A stretch of DNA of 64,000 nt from Flaccisagitta enflata (GCA_965153355.1 OZ231128.1:16306001-16370000); one strand, 5' to 3'; shown: positions 32,275 through 45,119, counted from the first letter of the stretch. Program-made: numbers and translations. Notes: generated by a model not told the origin, from the letters alone.

Positions 32275-32905
32275 TGTATAGTAGGATGAGGCAAAGCATT
32301 CTAATCATTATCACATACACCGTCTTTAAATCGAAATGGCAAATAGTAAACCTTTGTAGCTCCAAAACTACTAGCCCAAAAACCTTCAAATTTTCAGTGA
32401 ATGTTGGTAACAACTGACCATTTTGTTATGCCAAAACTCAAATTTTATAACTGATTAAGTTGGGGGTCATTAAAGCATTGAAAAGCTATCAAATTTATGG
32501 AAAAAATCAATTTGTCCCAGTTATACTTGGAAGAAACTTTCCTTTTTTTCCTGATTAAGCAAGCTTCATATCCAACCTTTATCAATTTCTTAGGTAAGTG
32601 TGTAATCTCTGAAAAATTTCCTATCAATTGAGACCAACCCCGGAGTTCTAGCACAATTCTTTTGATATCTCTCTATTGATAAAAACAAGTCATCTAAAAA
32701 AAAAAACAAGAAAAAAAGATTCAGCCCTGAAAATTTGGCATATTTTGTTTGTTTTATTGACCCCAAACTATTCAGTATTAGAATATGAGTTTGGACATGA
32801 CAAAATAGTCAGTTGTTACCAACATTCACTAAAAAATTGAAAGCTTTTGGGCTAGAAGTTTTGGAGCTACAAAGGTTTATAATTTGCCATTTCGATTTAA
32901 AGACG
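32275..32905. repeat. Inner inverted repeat within palindrome spacer
   Basis: Left arm about 32285-32430, right arm about 32795-32930 inverted. Shared phrases include GGTAACAACTGACCATTTTG (left) and AAATAGTCAGTTGTTACC (right). Loop about 360 bp. Confidence 0.65.
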
Positions 32906-33000
32906 GTGTATCATTCAAACCTTTGCCTCATTTCGTTTTGCTAACTTGTTTATCATTTCCCCTGTAAAATTTGATTCAATAAAGTTTTTCTGTTGTTTAT

Positions 33001-33060
33001 CTGTCTGTCTTTCTGTCTGTCCGTCTGTCTGTCTTTCTGTCTGTCTGTCTGCCTCTCTCT

Positions 33061-33138
<78 letters not shown>

Positions 33139-33142
33139 TTTT
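33001..33142 (+). repeat. (TGTC)n(TC)n tract, right arm
   Basis: Mirror of 30997-31131, same tetramer-to-dimer order when read on the corresponding strand. Confidence 0.9.
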
Positions 33143-33604
33143 TCCTTCCGTTCACATTTTCAAGCCCGACAAACTTTCAAGCCCGACAGTGATGTCCCTG
33201 AAGTCCCTTGCCATACATCGCTGGACGCAGCTTTGAATGGTTGATTAAGCCATTGAAACTCAAAGAAACTCATTTAAATTTTAGACCGCTAGAAAACACT
33301 TGGATCGTTCATTCATATGGCACCAATCTGGTATCTAGTATCTAGTGTCTGGTATCTGGTATCTGCTATCTGGTATCTTTTTTGTTTAGAAATGACATTG
33401 GTCTGAATGAAAACATTGCCAAAATTACTTCTGCAATCCCTATAGAAAAAGTGCATTTCAGCAAAATGGTCATTCAATTCAGAGAGCTCTGGCTCCTAAA
33501 CTGTTAAAGATAGAGCCAAGACATTTTCTTTCCCAGATTCCAAATTCTAATTTTTTAGCTATACTTTGCATATAGGGTACCCTTTGGGCCCCTTTTGCTA
33601 TGTG

Positions 33605-33780
33605 AGTACCTGTCTGTTGGTCGGTCTGTCAGTCGGTCCGTCGGTCCGTCGGTAACACTTTGCTTTTGTTCGTGTTTTACGTCATTTTAAGTCATTTTAA
33701 GTCAATTTATATTTAGTCTTTTAGTCTTTCAGTCTTATGGTCTTAAGGACCGCACGCGACTGTAAGGTGTTGGCCTTGTT
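33605..33780 (-). mobile_element. Family A copy in right arm, hairpin replaced
   Basis: Mirror of 30407-30598, but the terminal hairpin is missing. Instead a block of about 54 bp with GGGTACCCTTTGGGCCCC occurs on both sides (33554-33607 and 33781-33835). Confidence 0.6.
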
Positions 33781-34672
33781 TTAGCTTTACTTTGCATTTA
33801 GGGTACCCTTTGGGCCCCTTTTGCTATGTGAATACCTTAGCAATCACCAAGATATTTATCAGAGAAGGTCAACAATATTCTTATAATAAATTTTAGGTGG
33901 TTGTTAGAACTAAAATAGAGAAAATTCTCAATTTGTATAAAATTTTCCGGTTTTTAGACATTTAGGGCCCCCTACTGGGTACTTTTGAGCCCCCTTCTGG
34001 GGACTTTTGGGCCCCTCACTACAAGCATTGAATTAGTTATACCTTTTCATCAAATCATATTTCAAATCAAATTGCATGCATTTGATCCCAGTCTTTTATC
34101 AATGAAAATTTTTGAATTTTTAAGATGTGCAGGATTTTTGGGGTATTTAGGACCTTACGTTGAGTACCCTTAAGGGCCCTTTTTGCCATTTGTATCCCTT
34201 TTCTTTTATAAAGTTACTAGATAGGTCAAATGATGTTAAGAATAAGTTTGTCAAGTAGTTCAAGTAAGATTTGAATGGAAAAATTACCAGATTTTGTTGC
34301 AATTCTGCCATTTTAGGACATTTGGGGTTCCCTCAAGGGCCCCCTAGGGGCCCCTTAGGGCCCCTCATCCCAGGTTTATAGTTTAAGGAAATCTAATTCA
34401 TATCATCTTTCAAATAAAACCAATCCCAGGGGTTTTATTCACTTCTACAAAAAGTTATTTAGGAAAGAAGCTAAAATGTGTCAAATTGAGAGACTTGAAA
34501 ACCGAGAAGAAAATGGGGGTAATACCCCTGACAGATATAGAGCCCTTGCTACCTGGAATTCCATAAAAATGAACATTTATGGGTTCCTTCAGTCAACCAA
34601 AGGGCTGAAGTCGCCATTTAACCTCGAGGATGCATACCAGGTCTAAAAATAGGCTTTGATAGTGGCTCTCTA

Positions 34673-35331
34673 TTATAGGTAATTATAGGTCATAATAGGT
34701 AATTATAGGTCATTATAGGTCATCATGCAATCATAGGTCATTATTGGTAATTATAGGTCATTATGTAATTACAGATAATTATAGGTAATTTTAGATCATT
34801 ATAGGTAGTTATAGGTCATTAAGTAATTACAGGTAATTACAGGTCATTACAGATAATTATAGGTAATAATAGGTTATTTTGAAATTATGGTTAATTTAGG
34901 TAATCAAAGGTCACTAAAGGTAATTATAGGTCAATCATGTAATCATAGGTAATCATAAGTCATTATAGGTAATTATACATCAATAGACAATTATAGGTAA
35001 TTATAAGTCATTATTTAATTATAGGTAATTATAGGTAATCATAGGTCATTATAGGTCATTATGTTATTAAAGGTAGTTATGGGTAATTATGGGTAATCGA
35101 AGGTCATTATAGGTTATTATTGGTCCATATGTAATTATAGGTAATCATAGGTCTTCATAGGTACTTATAGGTCATTGTTTATTTATGGGTAATTATAGGT
35201 AATTATAGGTGATCATAGGTCATTATGTTATTAAAGGTAATTGTGGGTAATTATGGGTAATCATACGTCATTATATGTAATTATTGGTCCATATGTAATT
35301 ATAGGTATTCATAGGTCTTTATAGGTACTTA
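34673..35331 (+). repeat. ATTATAGGTA satellite, right block
   Basis: Degenerate TAATTATAGGTCATTATAGG units, same orientation as 29220-29527, interrupted at 35332 by a MITE. Confidence 0.8.
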
Positions 35332-35974
35332 ACGGGTGGTCAAAAAAAAGTGACTAAGCTAGAATTTTTTCCAATGAGTTTGGAATTTTTTTTATAAGTT
35401 GATATTTTAAAAATAAAGTAAAATGTATAAAAAAATTTAATTTTCTCCAATTTTATAAAACAAAAAATTATATAAGTACAAAAAAATAAAATGTTTGCAT
35501 AGATCAGTTATAACATAGATAATCAGTTGTTTTTAAGAACTGAATATATCAATTAGGTCCTGTCTGAAATAAATACAATTATTTATAAGCCTCCAAGTTT
35601 TGGTTTTAGAGATTTCGGTAGAAAATAAAAAGATGTTTTTTAGAAGTATCTTTTGTTTTGTTATATGTTTGCATTTTTGTAATTTCTCTTAGGTTTTTAA
35701 TCAGCTTTTGAGTCGTCCTGATCTATAAATAGTGAATCTATGAAAAAAATTTAATTTTTTTACAGAAAATTATTAGCAAAAATTGAGGCGGTCCAAAATC
35801 AAAATTAGTTTATTGTAAACCATTTGAAATATATAGAAAATATACAAAAATTGTCATAATGAAAAAAATTGTCCTGCTTTTTATCTAATTGGTAAAAAAA
35901 AAATTTTTACTCTAAATATTTTTTTACAAAAGATATAACAAAATGAAAAAGACACTTTTTTTTTGACCACCCGT
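35332..35974 (+). mobile_element. Tc1/mariner-type MITE, 643 bp
   Basis: Terminal inverted repeats ACGGGTGGTCAAAAAAAAGT and, inverted, ACTTTTTTTTGACCACCCGT, flanked by TA on both sides (35330-35331, 35975-35976) within satellite. Interior AT-rich, no ORF of size. Confidence 0.75.
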
Positions 35975-35976
35975 TA

Positions 35977-36098
35977 TAGGTCATTATTTTGGGTGACTAT
36001 AGGCAATTATAGTCATTATCGTCATTACAGGAAATAATGTACTTATATAATATGGCGATTATGTAAGTAAGTCTTGCACGCGACTTATAGGTGTTGGC
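35977..36098 (-). mobile_element. Satellite end and family A 5' end
   Basis: Satellite resumes, then TTGCACGCGACTTATAGGTG and TTGGCCTTGTTCC, which is the A2-type 5' end in minus orientation. The satellite block 28998-36070 may be cargo of one large family A element that later took insertions. Confidence 0.5.
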
Positions 36099-36278
36099 CT
36101 TGTTCCATCCCATAAAGCCCTCCCTTACCCAACCAACCGTCCATTTTGACTAGCAAGATTCGACAGCTTGCCAAAACCGGATCTTTATTGTTTTTGCGAT
36201 TATCGGCATTAAGAAAGAAAATCACGGTTTATTGATGCCAGGAAACTAACTTTCCATCTTTCTCTTGTGGGTGGTCTG

Positions 36279-36793
36279 CTTGGGTGCTTCACATAGCAAA
36301 AGCTGGTTATTTCTTTTCACCCTCTTTACCTAACATAAATTGACAAATTTTAAGACCCTTGCTATTTTTCTTTTATTAAAAATTGTTCATCTTCCATTTC
36401 TTAGAAAATTGTTTTTAAGGACCTTATTTGCATAATGCAGTGGGATGAAACAATATGCTGACATTCTTTGAATTAGCTTTAACAAATTTTCATTTTTCAT
36501 AGAATGGTTAATCTGCCTTTTCATAAGCTCTTTCATAGTTTGTTCTGATATTTTAGTTTGTTTTTGCAAACATCTTGATTTTATAAAATAAATAACTGTC
36601 ATTTTTAAAACAAAACTACACAGGATTTTGCTAAATTCTGGCAAATCTGTGGAAACTTTAAAGCCTATACAAAAACCGAAGATAAAAGAATTTTAAAAAA
36701 AGAAAAATAGTCATCTTTATGATTTTTGCTCCTCCACATTGTATAAGTAGGGTGAATGGATACTCCCAACTTTTGCTATGTGAAGCACCCAAG
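36279..36793. mobile_element. TIR element with 7-bp flanking repeat
   Basis: Ends CTTGGGTGCTTCACATAGC and, inverted, GCTATGTGAAGCACCCAAG. TGGTCTG directly precedes (36272-36278) and follows (36794-36800). 515 bp, AT-rich, no ORF match. The 7-8-bp duplication suggests an hAT-type non-autonomous element. A truncated relative of the right part is at 59970-60050. Confidence 0.6.
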
Positions 36794-36917
36794 TGGTCTG
36801 CTTGTATGTCAATCTGTCTGTTTGGCATTCCATCAGTCAGTCTGTCAGTCTGCATCTCTTCATAACAAAACTTATGTTTTCCGAGAATAAACTTACCTGA
36901 CAATGGTAAGAATTCTT

Positions 36918-37110
36918 TTTTAGATGCGTGCACGCGACTCTACAACCCGCTTTGTCCGTCGGTCGGTTGGTCGGTTGGTTGGTCACACTTTACTTTTTTT
37001 ATGATTTTATTTTTTTGACTTCACTGCTCCTGCCCAAATGGTCTGGTGACCTCAAATATGGCCCCTGCCCACCTGCACGCGACTTCGGTAGCCGTGTATC
37101 CGGCCTTGTT
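36918..37110 (-). mobile_element. Family A element, short complete copy
   Basis: Close to 10915-11121 in order and length. The outer base of the hairpin is altered (TTTTTAGATGCGTGCACGCG). Confidence 0.7.
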
Positions 37111-37805
37111 GTTTTACCCATGAACCATAAACTAAAATGGTGGAACATTTATTCCTTCACCCTTCTTCGCGCACATCCACCATGTTCGGCCTTTTCTACG
37201 CCTTGGTACCCACAATGATTATTGCCGTCATGGGCAGAATATCTGTCCAAAATGGTGATTCAGACTGGTTGTTCTCTCATTGATTTCCATGGGCAGAATA
37301 TCTGTCCAAAATGGTGGTTCAGAATGGTTGTTCCCTCTTTAATTTACATACGATCCATCACTTACTGGATTAGAGAATTGGCCACAGAGAGTCAGAGGTT
37401 GTTGAATGGTCTTATGTTTTTATGGTAGGTGCGTGTTTGTGATCAAATAATGTTAATGGTCAAACAATATCCTAACACTGCTTGTAACAGTGTGTGTTCA
37501 ACGTTTTTAGTTCATGGGCGGATAGATTTACAACTCATCCAGTGAGCCATTAGCGTGATTACATACTGAGAGGCACTTTGCGCTAAAATTGATGGTTTAA
37601 AGCAAGACAATTTCTTTTTCATTGGATCGTCGATGTCATGGTATCTATCGATGCTGTTGGTAACAGGATATGAAGGCTTTTTTCTTGTAAGCCAACTTCC
37701 GTCCGAAGGGAGGCAATTGGGAAGATTACTATCAATCATATAAATCTCACAGGCGCAGCGGTTACTTATCTGCTAGAATTATTTGTCATTAGATTTTATC
37801 GTCAT
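37111..37805. other. No gene; local tandem duplication
   Basis: Two units of about 75 bp containing GGGCAGAATATCTGTCCAAA lie at 37232-37345. The rest is unremarkable. Confidence 0.5.
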
Positions 37806-37955
37806 CTTTAGTCGCGGACACGCGACTCTACACCTTGCCGTGTCGGTTGGTCGGTAGGTTGGTAGGTTACAAGTATTTTTGAATTGCAAGCGATTTTTGC
37901 ATAACGACCCCTGCTTAACGGTCCGCCACTGTCTCGCCACATATCCGACCTTGTT
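37806..37955 (-). mobile_element. Family A (A3 subtype), minus copy
   Basis: TTTAGTCGCGGACACGCGAC, CTCTACACCTTGCCGTGTCG, GGTTGGTCGGTAGGTTGG, then TTGCATAACGACCCCTGC and CCGACCTTGTTTT. Confidence 0.65.
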
Positions 37956-38259
37956 TTTTCTTAGTTTCAAGTGGAATCATTTCAGGGGGGGGGGGCTGCA
38001 AGCTGCTGTAAAAGTTTTGAGGTTACTATCAAATCCTATATACCGACCAATCTTTGTAATAAACAAGGAGGAATCATTCAATTCATTCTTAAATTCATAT
38101 AGAATGCTTAGTGTTTTAGTTTATCCCAAACAACACTTTGACATGTAAAAATCTAGATTAGTTTAAAAAATGGTTCAAGAATGTTTCGAAAAAAGAATTT
38201 TTTTAACTATAAAATCTTAAAGATTTGAAAAAAAAACAAAGCCAATTTTTTTCCAATAA
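37956..38259. other. No gene seen
   Basis: AT-rich with a G10 run at 37986. No feature recognised. Confidence 0.4.
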
Positions 38260-38412
38260 AAAAGGCTGGATACATGGCAAGACAGTCGCAGCTGGTTGGA
38301 CAGGGGCTGTAATGCAAAAACCGCTTGAAATTCAGAAATATTTGTAACTGATGTATCGATATACCGAAGTACCAACACGACAAGGTGTAGAGTTGCGTGT
38401 TTGCAACTAAAA
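38260..38412 (+). mobile_element. Family A (A3 subtype) with covarying hairpin
   Basis: AAGGCTGGATACATGGCAAG start, TGCAAAAACCGCTTGAAATT core, end AGTTGCGTGTTTGCAACT (38391-38408), where C-G of the usual stem is T-A on both sides. Confidence 0.65.
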
Positions 38413-38482
38413 ATAATTGTAATGAAAAGGAGTCCCTTAGACATAAACCTTTGCCTTCCTCCTCTGGAATCATCCCATATTC

Positions 38483-38632
38483 TTAGTCGCTACTCTACAA
38501 CACGCTTTGTCCGTGGGTAACACTTTACACTTAACGCTTGACACTTAAAAATAAACAATTAACACTTAACGCTTGACACTTGACACTTGACACCTGCATG
38601 CTTCTTGGCCAGCCGTGTTCCCGGCCTTGTTT
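38483..38632 (-). mobile_element. Family A copy with ACACTTA cargo
   Basis: Short, hairpin-degraded TCTTAGTCGCTACTCTACAA end, then (ACACTTAACGCTTG)-type units, then GGCCAGCCGTGTTCCCGGCC and TTGTTT. Confidence 0.55.
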
Positions 38633-38694
38633 CCTTTAGCCTCACATGGGGAAAGAAATGGAACGAAGGGCAAAAATGAAATTGGCCATTCTAA

Positions 38695-38985
38695 GGGCGT
38701 ATTTCCAGTGACGACCAAAAACGCGTTTCTTCCTGTGAAACGCCATCACAGCGTGAACACACATTCATGAATTTCAACCATCCCATGAGGGAGTGAGCAA
38801 AGTGAGTGAGCGAGCCCATGAACGGAGCGAGCGAGCCCGTGAATGGAGCGAGCGAGCAAAGTGAGCATAGCGAAGCAGAGCGCTGTGGAGCAAGTGAGCG
38901 GAGTGAGCAGTGCTAGCAAACGAACCTAGCGAGCGACCAAGTGGCCCATTAAGAACGCGATTGTCTTTGACTAGAAACGCTCCCT
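38695..38985 (-). mobile_element. Family C element, copy 4
   Basis: AGGGCGTATTTCCAGTGACG left, GACTAGAAACGCTCCCT right, GAGCGAGCGAGC-type interior. Confidence 0.65.
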
Positions 38986-39360
38986 CAGAGGCCGCAATTC
39001 TATCATTCTTTCCAAAGGCAAAGAGAGGATTTGAGTAAGACCACTGCAAAGCCTCAGAGTCTCAATAGATAACGACCCATTTATTCCATTATTCTCACTC
39101 ATTCAAGCTTTCTTGTCGAACGATAACCACAATCACCTTAACCTCTGTGTCACTAGGTAATCTGAGGTGAGCTTAAACCCCGGGGGTTGCTCGGGGTTGC
39201 TCAGGGTAGCTCGAGTTTGCTTGGGGTTACATTGTTTGTAAATTGTAAATGATACTACATAATTAACAATATCAACAGTGCCATACTACATTCAAACATC
39301 ATGAAAAACAATAACATCAATCCTGAGGCAACCCTGAGCAATATCTCTGTTTTATGTTAC
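38986..39360. other. No gene seen
   Basis: Contains a GGGGTTGCTC-like short repeat near 39180-39225; otherwise unique. Confidence 0.4.
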
Positions 39361-39900
39361 AGGTTTACCGGTGCGTTTGGGTGTGTCAATATGCAAAAGG
39401 TCTTTTGATCAGCTCATCATCATCAGGGAGTATAAAGACCCTAATTACAAGACACTTACCATTTTTACTTTTTTCTATTTCAATCATCATCCATTTTATT
39501 AGCGCATGTAAAGATTGTCAAAAATATATATACTTTTAGCGACTGCACCCAGTTTTGTTGAAAATGAGACTCATATATCATTTAGAAAATTATGTTTTTT
39601 GCATTATCAAATCTTCTTGTATAAAAGCACAAGATTTTTACTATTTTTTTATAATATCAGGAATAAAAAAATCAATGTGTTTTGTTTTTTTTTTCATTGT
39701 CATCTATAATCCAGGGGCAAAACCAGCTGCACTGCAATATACAAATTAGGGGCTAAATAGGGATTTAGAAAAAAACGGAAGATGAATGAAATTTGGAAAA
39801 AGAAAAACAGTAAGTGTCCTAGAATTAATGTCCCAACACTCCTTGATGATGAGGATCTGATCAAAAAACCTTTTGCATATTGACACACCCGACCGGTGCG
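39361..39900. repeat. Inverted repeat (foldback), arms about 125 bp
   Basis: GTGTGTCAATATGCAAAAGG at 39380 is inverted at 39870-39890, and TGATCAGCTCATCATCATCA at 39405 is inverted near 39850. Loop about 290 bp, AT-rich. Apparent related ORFs on the two strands simply reflect the inversion. Confidence 0.65.
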
Positions 39901-40386
39901 TGTCATTTTAGTAGGCAACGGTGGTGGCAACACATTCCCCTACAATATAAGCAGTCGCTATAATTGGCTGTAATAGGCTGTAATAGGCTGTAATAGGCTG
40001 ATACATAGATAATCTAGTAATGACTAATGCGGATGGCATATACAATGGGGATAAACTTTTGTGGCAAGGGATAAAAGTGAAACTCGAAATATTTGTAGAC
40101 CATTGATAAATTACAGTACATCAGGATTTGACAGAATTTCAAAAACGCGGGACGGATGACGAATGGCAAAGTGTTATTTTTTATTGCTCACGCCCGTGCA
40201 GTATTTTCCCATGACGTGTTTGCGTTTGTTATCTCAAGCATGAATTTAAAACACGAGGCAAAAAGAGTCTGACAATGACAGATGACGCTCAATGCCAAAT
40301 TTTACACTTATGTCGCGTGTGAAGTACAGAGATACAGAGTGATTTCTTTCAAGTGGGGGGGAAAGTATTACAACATCAAATTTTGA

Positions 40387-40825
40387 TTATATAAAGTTCA
40401 TTTATCGTTACAAACTACTTGACATTTATCATTCAAAAATGAAAAAATAAGTTTTTACCTTGATGAAGTATAATGGACCATTTTCAGTCAATTGCCTTTA
40501 GATCATTTTTTTTTACTACAGTGAAGTTTTGAAATATGCACAAAAATAACTGATTTTGGTCAAAAAATTGAATATTTTTTCATTTGTATCACTCATTTTA
40601 ACATCTTAATTTATCTTTTAATTCAAAAACAGTTTTTGGCTTGGACTTTATAATTTCAGCTTCAATCACAAAAACAAAAGTATAAAAAAAACTTTGATTG
40701 TCATGAAATTTGGTTTTGATAACAATACTAATAAAATTCGTCAATTTTTTTTTTCTTGAAAAATAAATGTCAAGTAGTTTGCAACTAGAAACTAACTTAA
40801 GTTTATCCTAAAGTTGTATAATTAA
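40387..40825. repeat. Diverged inverted repeat
   Basis: AAACTACTTGACATTTATCA at 40415 is inverted as AAATGTCAAGTAGTTTGC at 40767. Arms about 60 bp, AT-rich centre. Confidence 0.5.
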
Positions 40826-41149
40826 AATTCTATGTCTTGATACATTCCCCCACTTGAAAAAAAATCACCCAGTACATTTCAGTTGGACAATTCGTCAGCT
40901 GTTAATCAATTCAATTTTCAACACGTCAAATCTATTAATGTATATTATGGCACCGTTTCCTTTTATTGAATTTTTAGTTTTGTTTTTCCTCATTTCATTT
41001 TCTTTTCTTTTTGTCAAAATGAAACAAAAAGAAAGTGAAAAGGTGTAAAGACGTGTTGATTGTTTGGCTCCCGAGCTTTCTCCTTTTCTACCTTCTTTTT
41101 TTTCTTTGTCTGTTTGTCATCAAGTGTCTGTCTTCATTTCTAGTTTTCT
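40826..41149. other. No gene seen
   Basis: T-rich, no recognised features. Confidence 0.4.
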
Positions 41150-41341
41150 ACAAGGCCGGATAAACGGCTACCGCGGTCGCGTACGGGTGGGCAGGGGCTG
41201 TATTTGAGTTAAGCAAAGCATTTGTGCAGAAGCTCTGAGACCAAATAGCACAAACAAAAAAAAAAGTAAGTGGACTGACCGACCGACGCACCAACAGTCC
41301 GATAAGGCAGGGTCCAGAGTCGCGCAGCACGCGACTTAAAA
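41150..41341 (+). mobile_element. Family A element, complete copy
   Basis: AAGGCCGGATAAACGGCTAC, CGCGGTCGCGTACGGGTGG, GACTGACCGACCGACGCACC, GAGTCGCGCAGCACGCGACT end. 192 bp. Confidence 0.7.
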
Positions 41342-41421
41342 TCCATTCCATGTCTATCCCAGCGTGTCTAGTAGACAGGTCATTAGTGGGTTAGCTGCCA
41401 ATCTGTAAAACTTTGTGTTTA

Positions 41422-41910
<489 letters not shown>

Positions 41911-42473
41911 GCGGTTATGAATCTACAAGAAAAGTGGTCAAGAGGCGATTGTAAGACAAACTGATCAACGGACAGACAGTCAGTTAGTACACATCATGGC
42001 AAGACATGTACCAAGGTCAGAAAGAATCTACGTAAGACTATGTACGTGGAAACGATGAAGAGGAGAAATGAGAAAAAGAATCGAAAGTGTTTATGGTGGA
42101 ATCAAGGGTTAGAAAGAAACACAGGGAAGAAAATGAAAATGGAAAAATGTCTTTAGCATTGAGGAAATCAGAAGCCACTCTTTCAGTGTAAACAATTCCT
42201 CGCGATAATAGTCAGAAAATCCGCATCCAACCTGAATAAACAAAAAACCGCCAAAAGTTTTTATCCCTCTTTATCATTATTTTGTTTATTTCAGCTCTGT
42301 TTCAAAAATAAAAATTAATGAAAGATTTAATCTTTGAAGTTGAACCGTGTATAAAAGCAAAGTTAATAACTTGCTTGAATAGACCAACTATTTTCAAGAG
42401 TGGCTTCTGATTTCTCTAATGGTAGGGGCGTTGAGTGCAAACGTTGAGGGACTGTAAGATTCAGACAGAGAAA

Positions 42474-42475
<2 letters not shown>
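41911..42475. other. No gene; source of a duplicated segment
   Basis: GTGGAATCAAGGGTTAGAAA at 42096 recurs at 42574, and GTTGAGGGACTGTAAGATTC at 42442 recurs near 42662. Confidence 0.5.
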
Positions 42476-42571
<96 letters not shown>

Positions 42572-42692
42572 ATAGTGGAATCAAGGGTTAGAAGGAAACA
42601 CAGGAAAGAAGAGAAAATGAAAATAGGACGAATGTCATCTGTGGGAGCAAAGAGTGCAAACGTTGAGGGGCTGTAAGATTCAGACAGAGAAA

Positions 42693-42776
<84 letters not shown>

Positions 42777-42807
42777 CAGAGAGAGACAAAGAGAGACAGA
42801 GAGAGAA

Positions 42808-42886
<79 letters not shown>

Positions 42887-42905
42887 GGCAGAAAGACAGA
42901 CAGAA

Positions 42906-42958
<53 letters not shown>

Positions 42959-42965
42959 CAGACAG
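42476..42965 (-). repeat. Two (GT)n runs and (AGAC)n, with duplication between
   Basis: GT 42476-42569, a duplicated 120-bp unique piece, GT 42694-42766, then AG/GACA to 42965. Minus strand again shows TGTC before TC. Confidence 0.9.
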
Positions 42966-43137
42966 GAACAGAGAGAGAAAAACATAGAGAATTAAGTACT
43001 ACGACTTCTGGAAATTCAAAAGTACAAATTAGCAATTGACAGGAAATAATTTAGATTTATAAATAATTTAATAATTGGATCCAAAAAATCGGAGGTTGAA
43101 GAGGAACGTGGAAGGCGAAGTTCCATATAGAGGACAG

Positions 43138-43410
43138 AGGGCGCGTTTCTAGTCGCAGACAATCGCGTTTTTAACAGGCCACTAGGTCGTTCGCTATGTT
43201 GACTCGCTCGCAACACTCACTCCGCTTACTCGCTCCATAGTGCTCATTCTGTTCACCCACTTGCTCCACAGTGCTCGCTCCATTCACCTGCTCAGTCACT
43301 CACTTTGCTCACTCCATCATGGGACAGTGAAATTCATAGATATGTGTTCACGCTGTAAACATGTTCAACTTGAACAAACACGTTTTAGGTCGTCACTAGA
43401 AACACGCCCA
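43138..43410 (+). mobile_element. Family C element, copy 5
   Basis: AGGGCGCGTTTCTAGTCGC left, CACTAGAAACACGCCCA right, with the CTCACTC-rich interior and GGGACAGTGAAATT block. Confidence 0.65.
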
Positions 43411-44736
43411 GAGAACAGAGATATAAGATTAATCTGTTGTGGACGTGAATAGGTTCTGTGTGGTGACAAGGGATGAATCCGATATGACAACTGATGAAAG
43501 GGGAAGGGGGAAATAGATAGCAGATGGAATCACTGCTGTCAACTGGGAGGATTTCGCTTTTGTTTAACCATAGCACAAAAAAAAAACCGGAAAAACTTGT
43601 TTTGATGATTTTTGCTATAGTGAAGACTCTAAACCATAGAAAATTCATGATCGTTAGAAAGCTCTGCAAAAGATCTTTCAAATGCGACGTTGCTGGTCAT
43701 TCTAGCTTTATCCGTTTAGAAATGGCATAAGAATGAATGAAAACATTGCCCTATTCAATTTGTGGTTAAATTGAATAAAAAGGTTTTAAGAATAAAGTAG
43801 TTCACTTTGACAAGCTGTAACTCTTAAACGGTTTGAGATAAAAACCTGGGATTGGTCTAGAATGAAAGAAAATTTTAAAATCTTTAAAATCGACTAAGAA
43901 AAAAAAATTCAGATTTTTATTTCTGCCATCTTTTTAATGATTTAACAAAGAGAAACAACTTCAACGACTTCATCTTTAACAAACATGACTACCTCTTCCT
44001 TATTGTTATGTCATTTCTTAACGAATAATGACAGAACAACCAGCATAGTTTCATTTTGAAGATCTTTCGCAGAGCTTTCAAACGGTCATGGATTTTGCTA
44101 TGTTTTTTTCATTAGATGTATCTAAATCTTTTAGAAAACATTTTGTTCCCTTTTTTTTTTTTTTTTTTTTTTGCTATGGTTAGTATTGCTTGTATACCCC
44201 TGAATAATCCACGCTTCTGAATGATTTTTTTTTCTTCTCATGGATATCAAATCATAAAATATAAAAGAGCAACGAGTGTATCCTGTATCTGAACGTCATC
44301 TTTTAGGCACTTATCACTGGATCTTTTCTTTACAAAGCACGTTGAAAAAATAAAAGAAATGTTTGCTTGATGGTGGTTGGGTGCAATCTTACTGAAAAGT
44401 ATGGCAAAGAAATGCCAGCAATTCATCAATTAAATTTTCTGAAGTATGGATCGTAATTAATCTATATAATATGATATATTCTGAAAAAAAGACAGCGGGT
44501 AGTAATTGTTGACTTTCTGCCTAACAGTGTGTTTATTCCTTAATATAATTTCTGAAAAAAACACTGGCGGGCTGATAGTGATAACAAGATGGGGTTTAAA
44601 ATGAAAGCAATAACAACGAAACATCACAAAAATAATACCGCATAACAAGACGAAAACCACCTGGATTTTGGATTCTGCACTCAGGGCTGAAATTAGCATT
44701 TTTCGTTCCCTTTGCCGTCTCGGAGGCAAAAACGAA
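43411..44736. other. No gene seen
   Basis: 1.3 kb of AT-rich, unique-looking sequence with a T20 run near 44150. No exon borders or repeat family recognised. Confidence 0.4.
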
Positions 44737-45018
44737 GGAGGTGTTCTTAGTCAAAGACAATCTCGTTTTTCAGGGCCCACTTGGTCCCTCGCTACGATCG
44801 TTCGCTCGCTCCGCTCACTCCGCTCACTCGCTCCTCAGCGCTCTGCTTTAATATACTCGCTTCGCTCGCTCGCTTCGCTCGCTCACTTCATTTACTGGCT
44901 CCCTTACTCACTTCGCTCACTCCCTCGTGGGACAGTTGAAATTCATTAATATGTATTCACGCTGTAAACATGTTCAACGGGTACAAACGCTTTTTGGTCG
45001 TTACTAGAAACACGCCCT
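44737..45018 (+). mobile_element. Family C element, copy 6
   Basis: GGAGGTGTTCTTAGTCAAAG left, TTACTAGAAACACGCCCT right. Interior contains GCTTCGCTCGCTCGCTTCGC. Confidence 0.65.
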
Positions 45019-45119
45019 TAAGTTGTGTCACTCGCCCCATGAATAATTGGACCCAAAGGGAATCGAGAAAAACGCCATGATAACGTCAGAATGCGTCGTT
45101 CCGTCTAACGAGACTCTAT

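Noticed and set aside
39354-39933. Related small ORFs on opposite strands
   Set aside because: They are the two arms of one inverted repeat.
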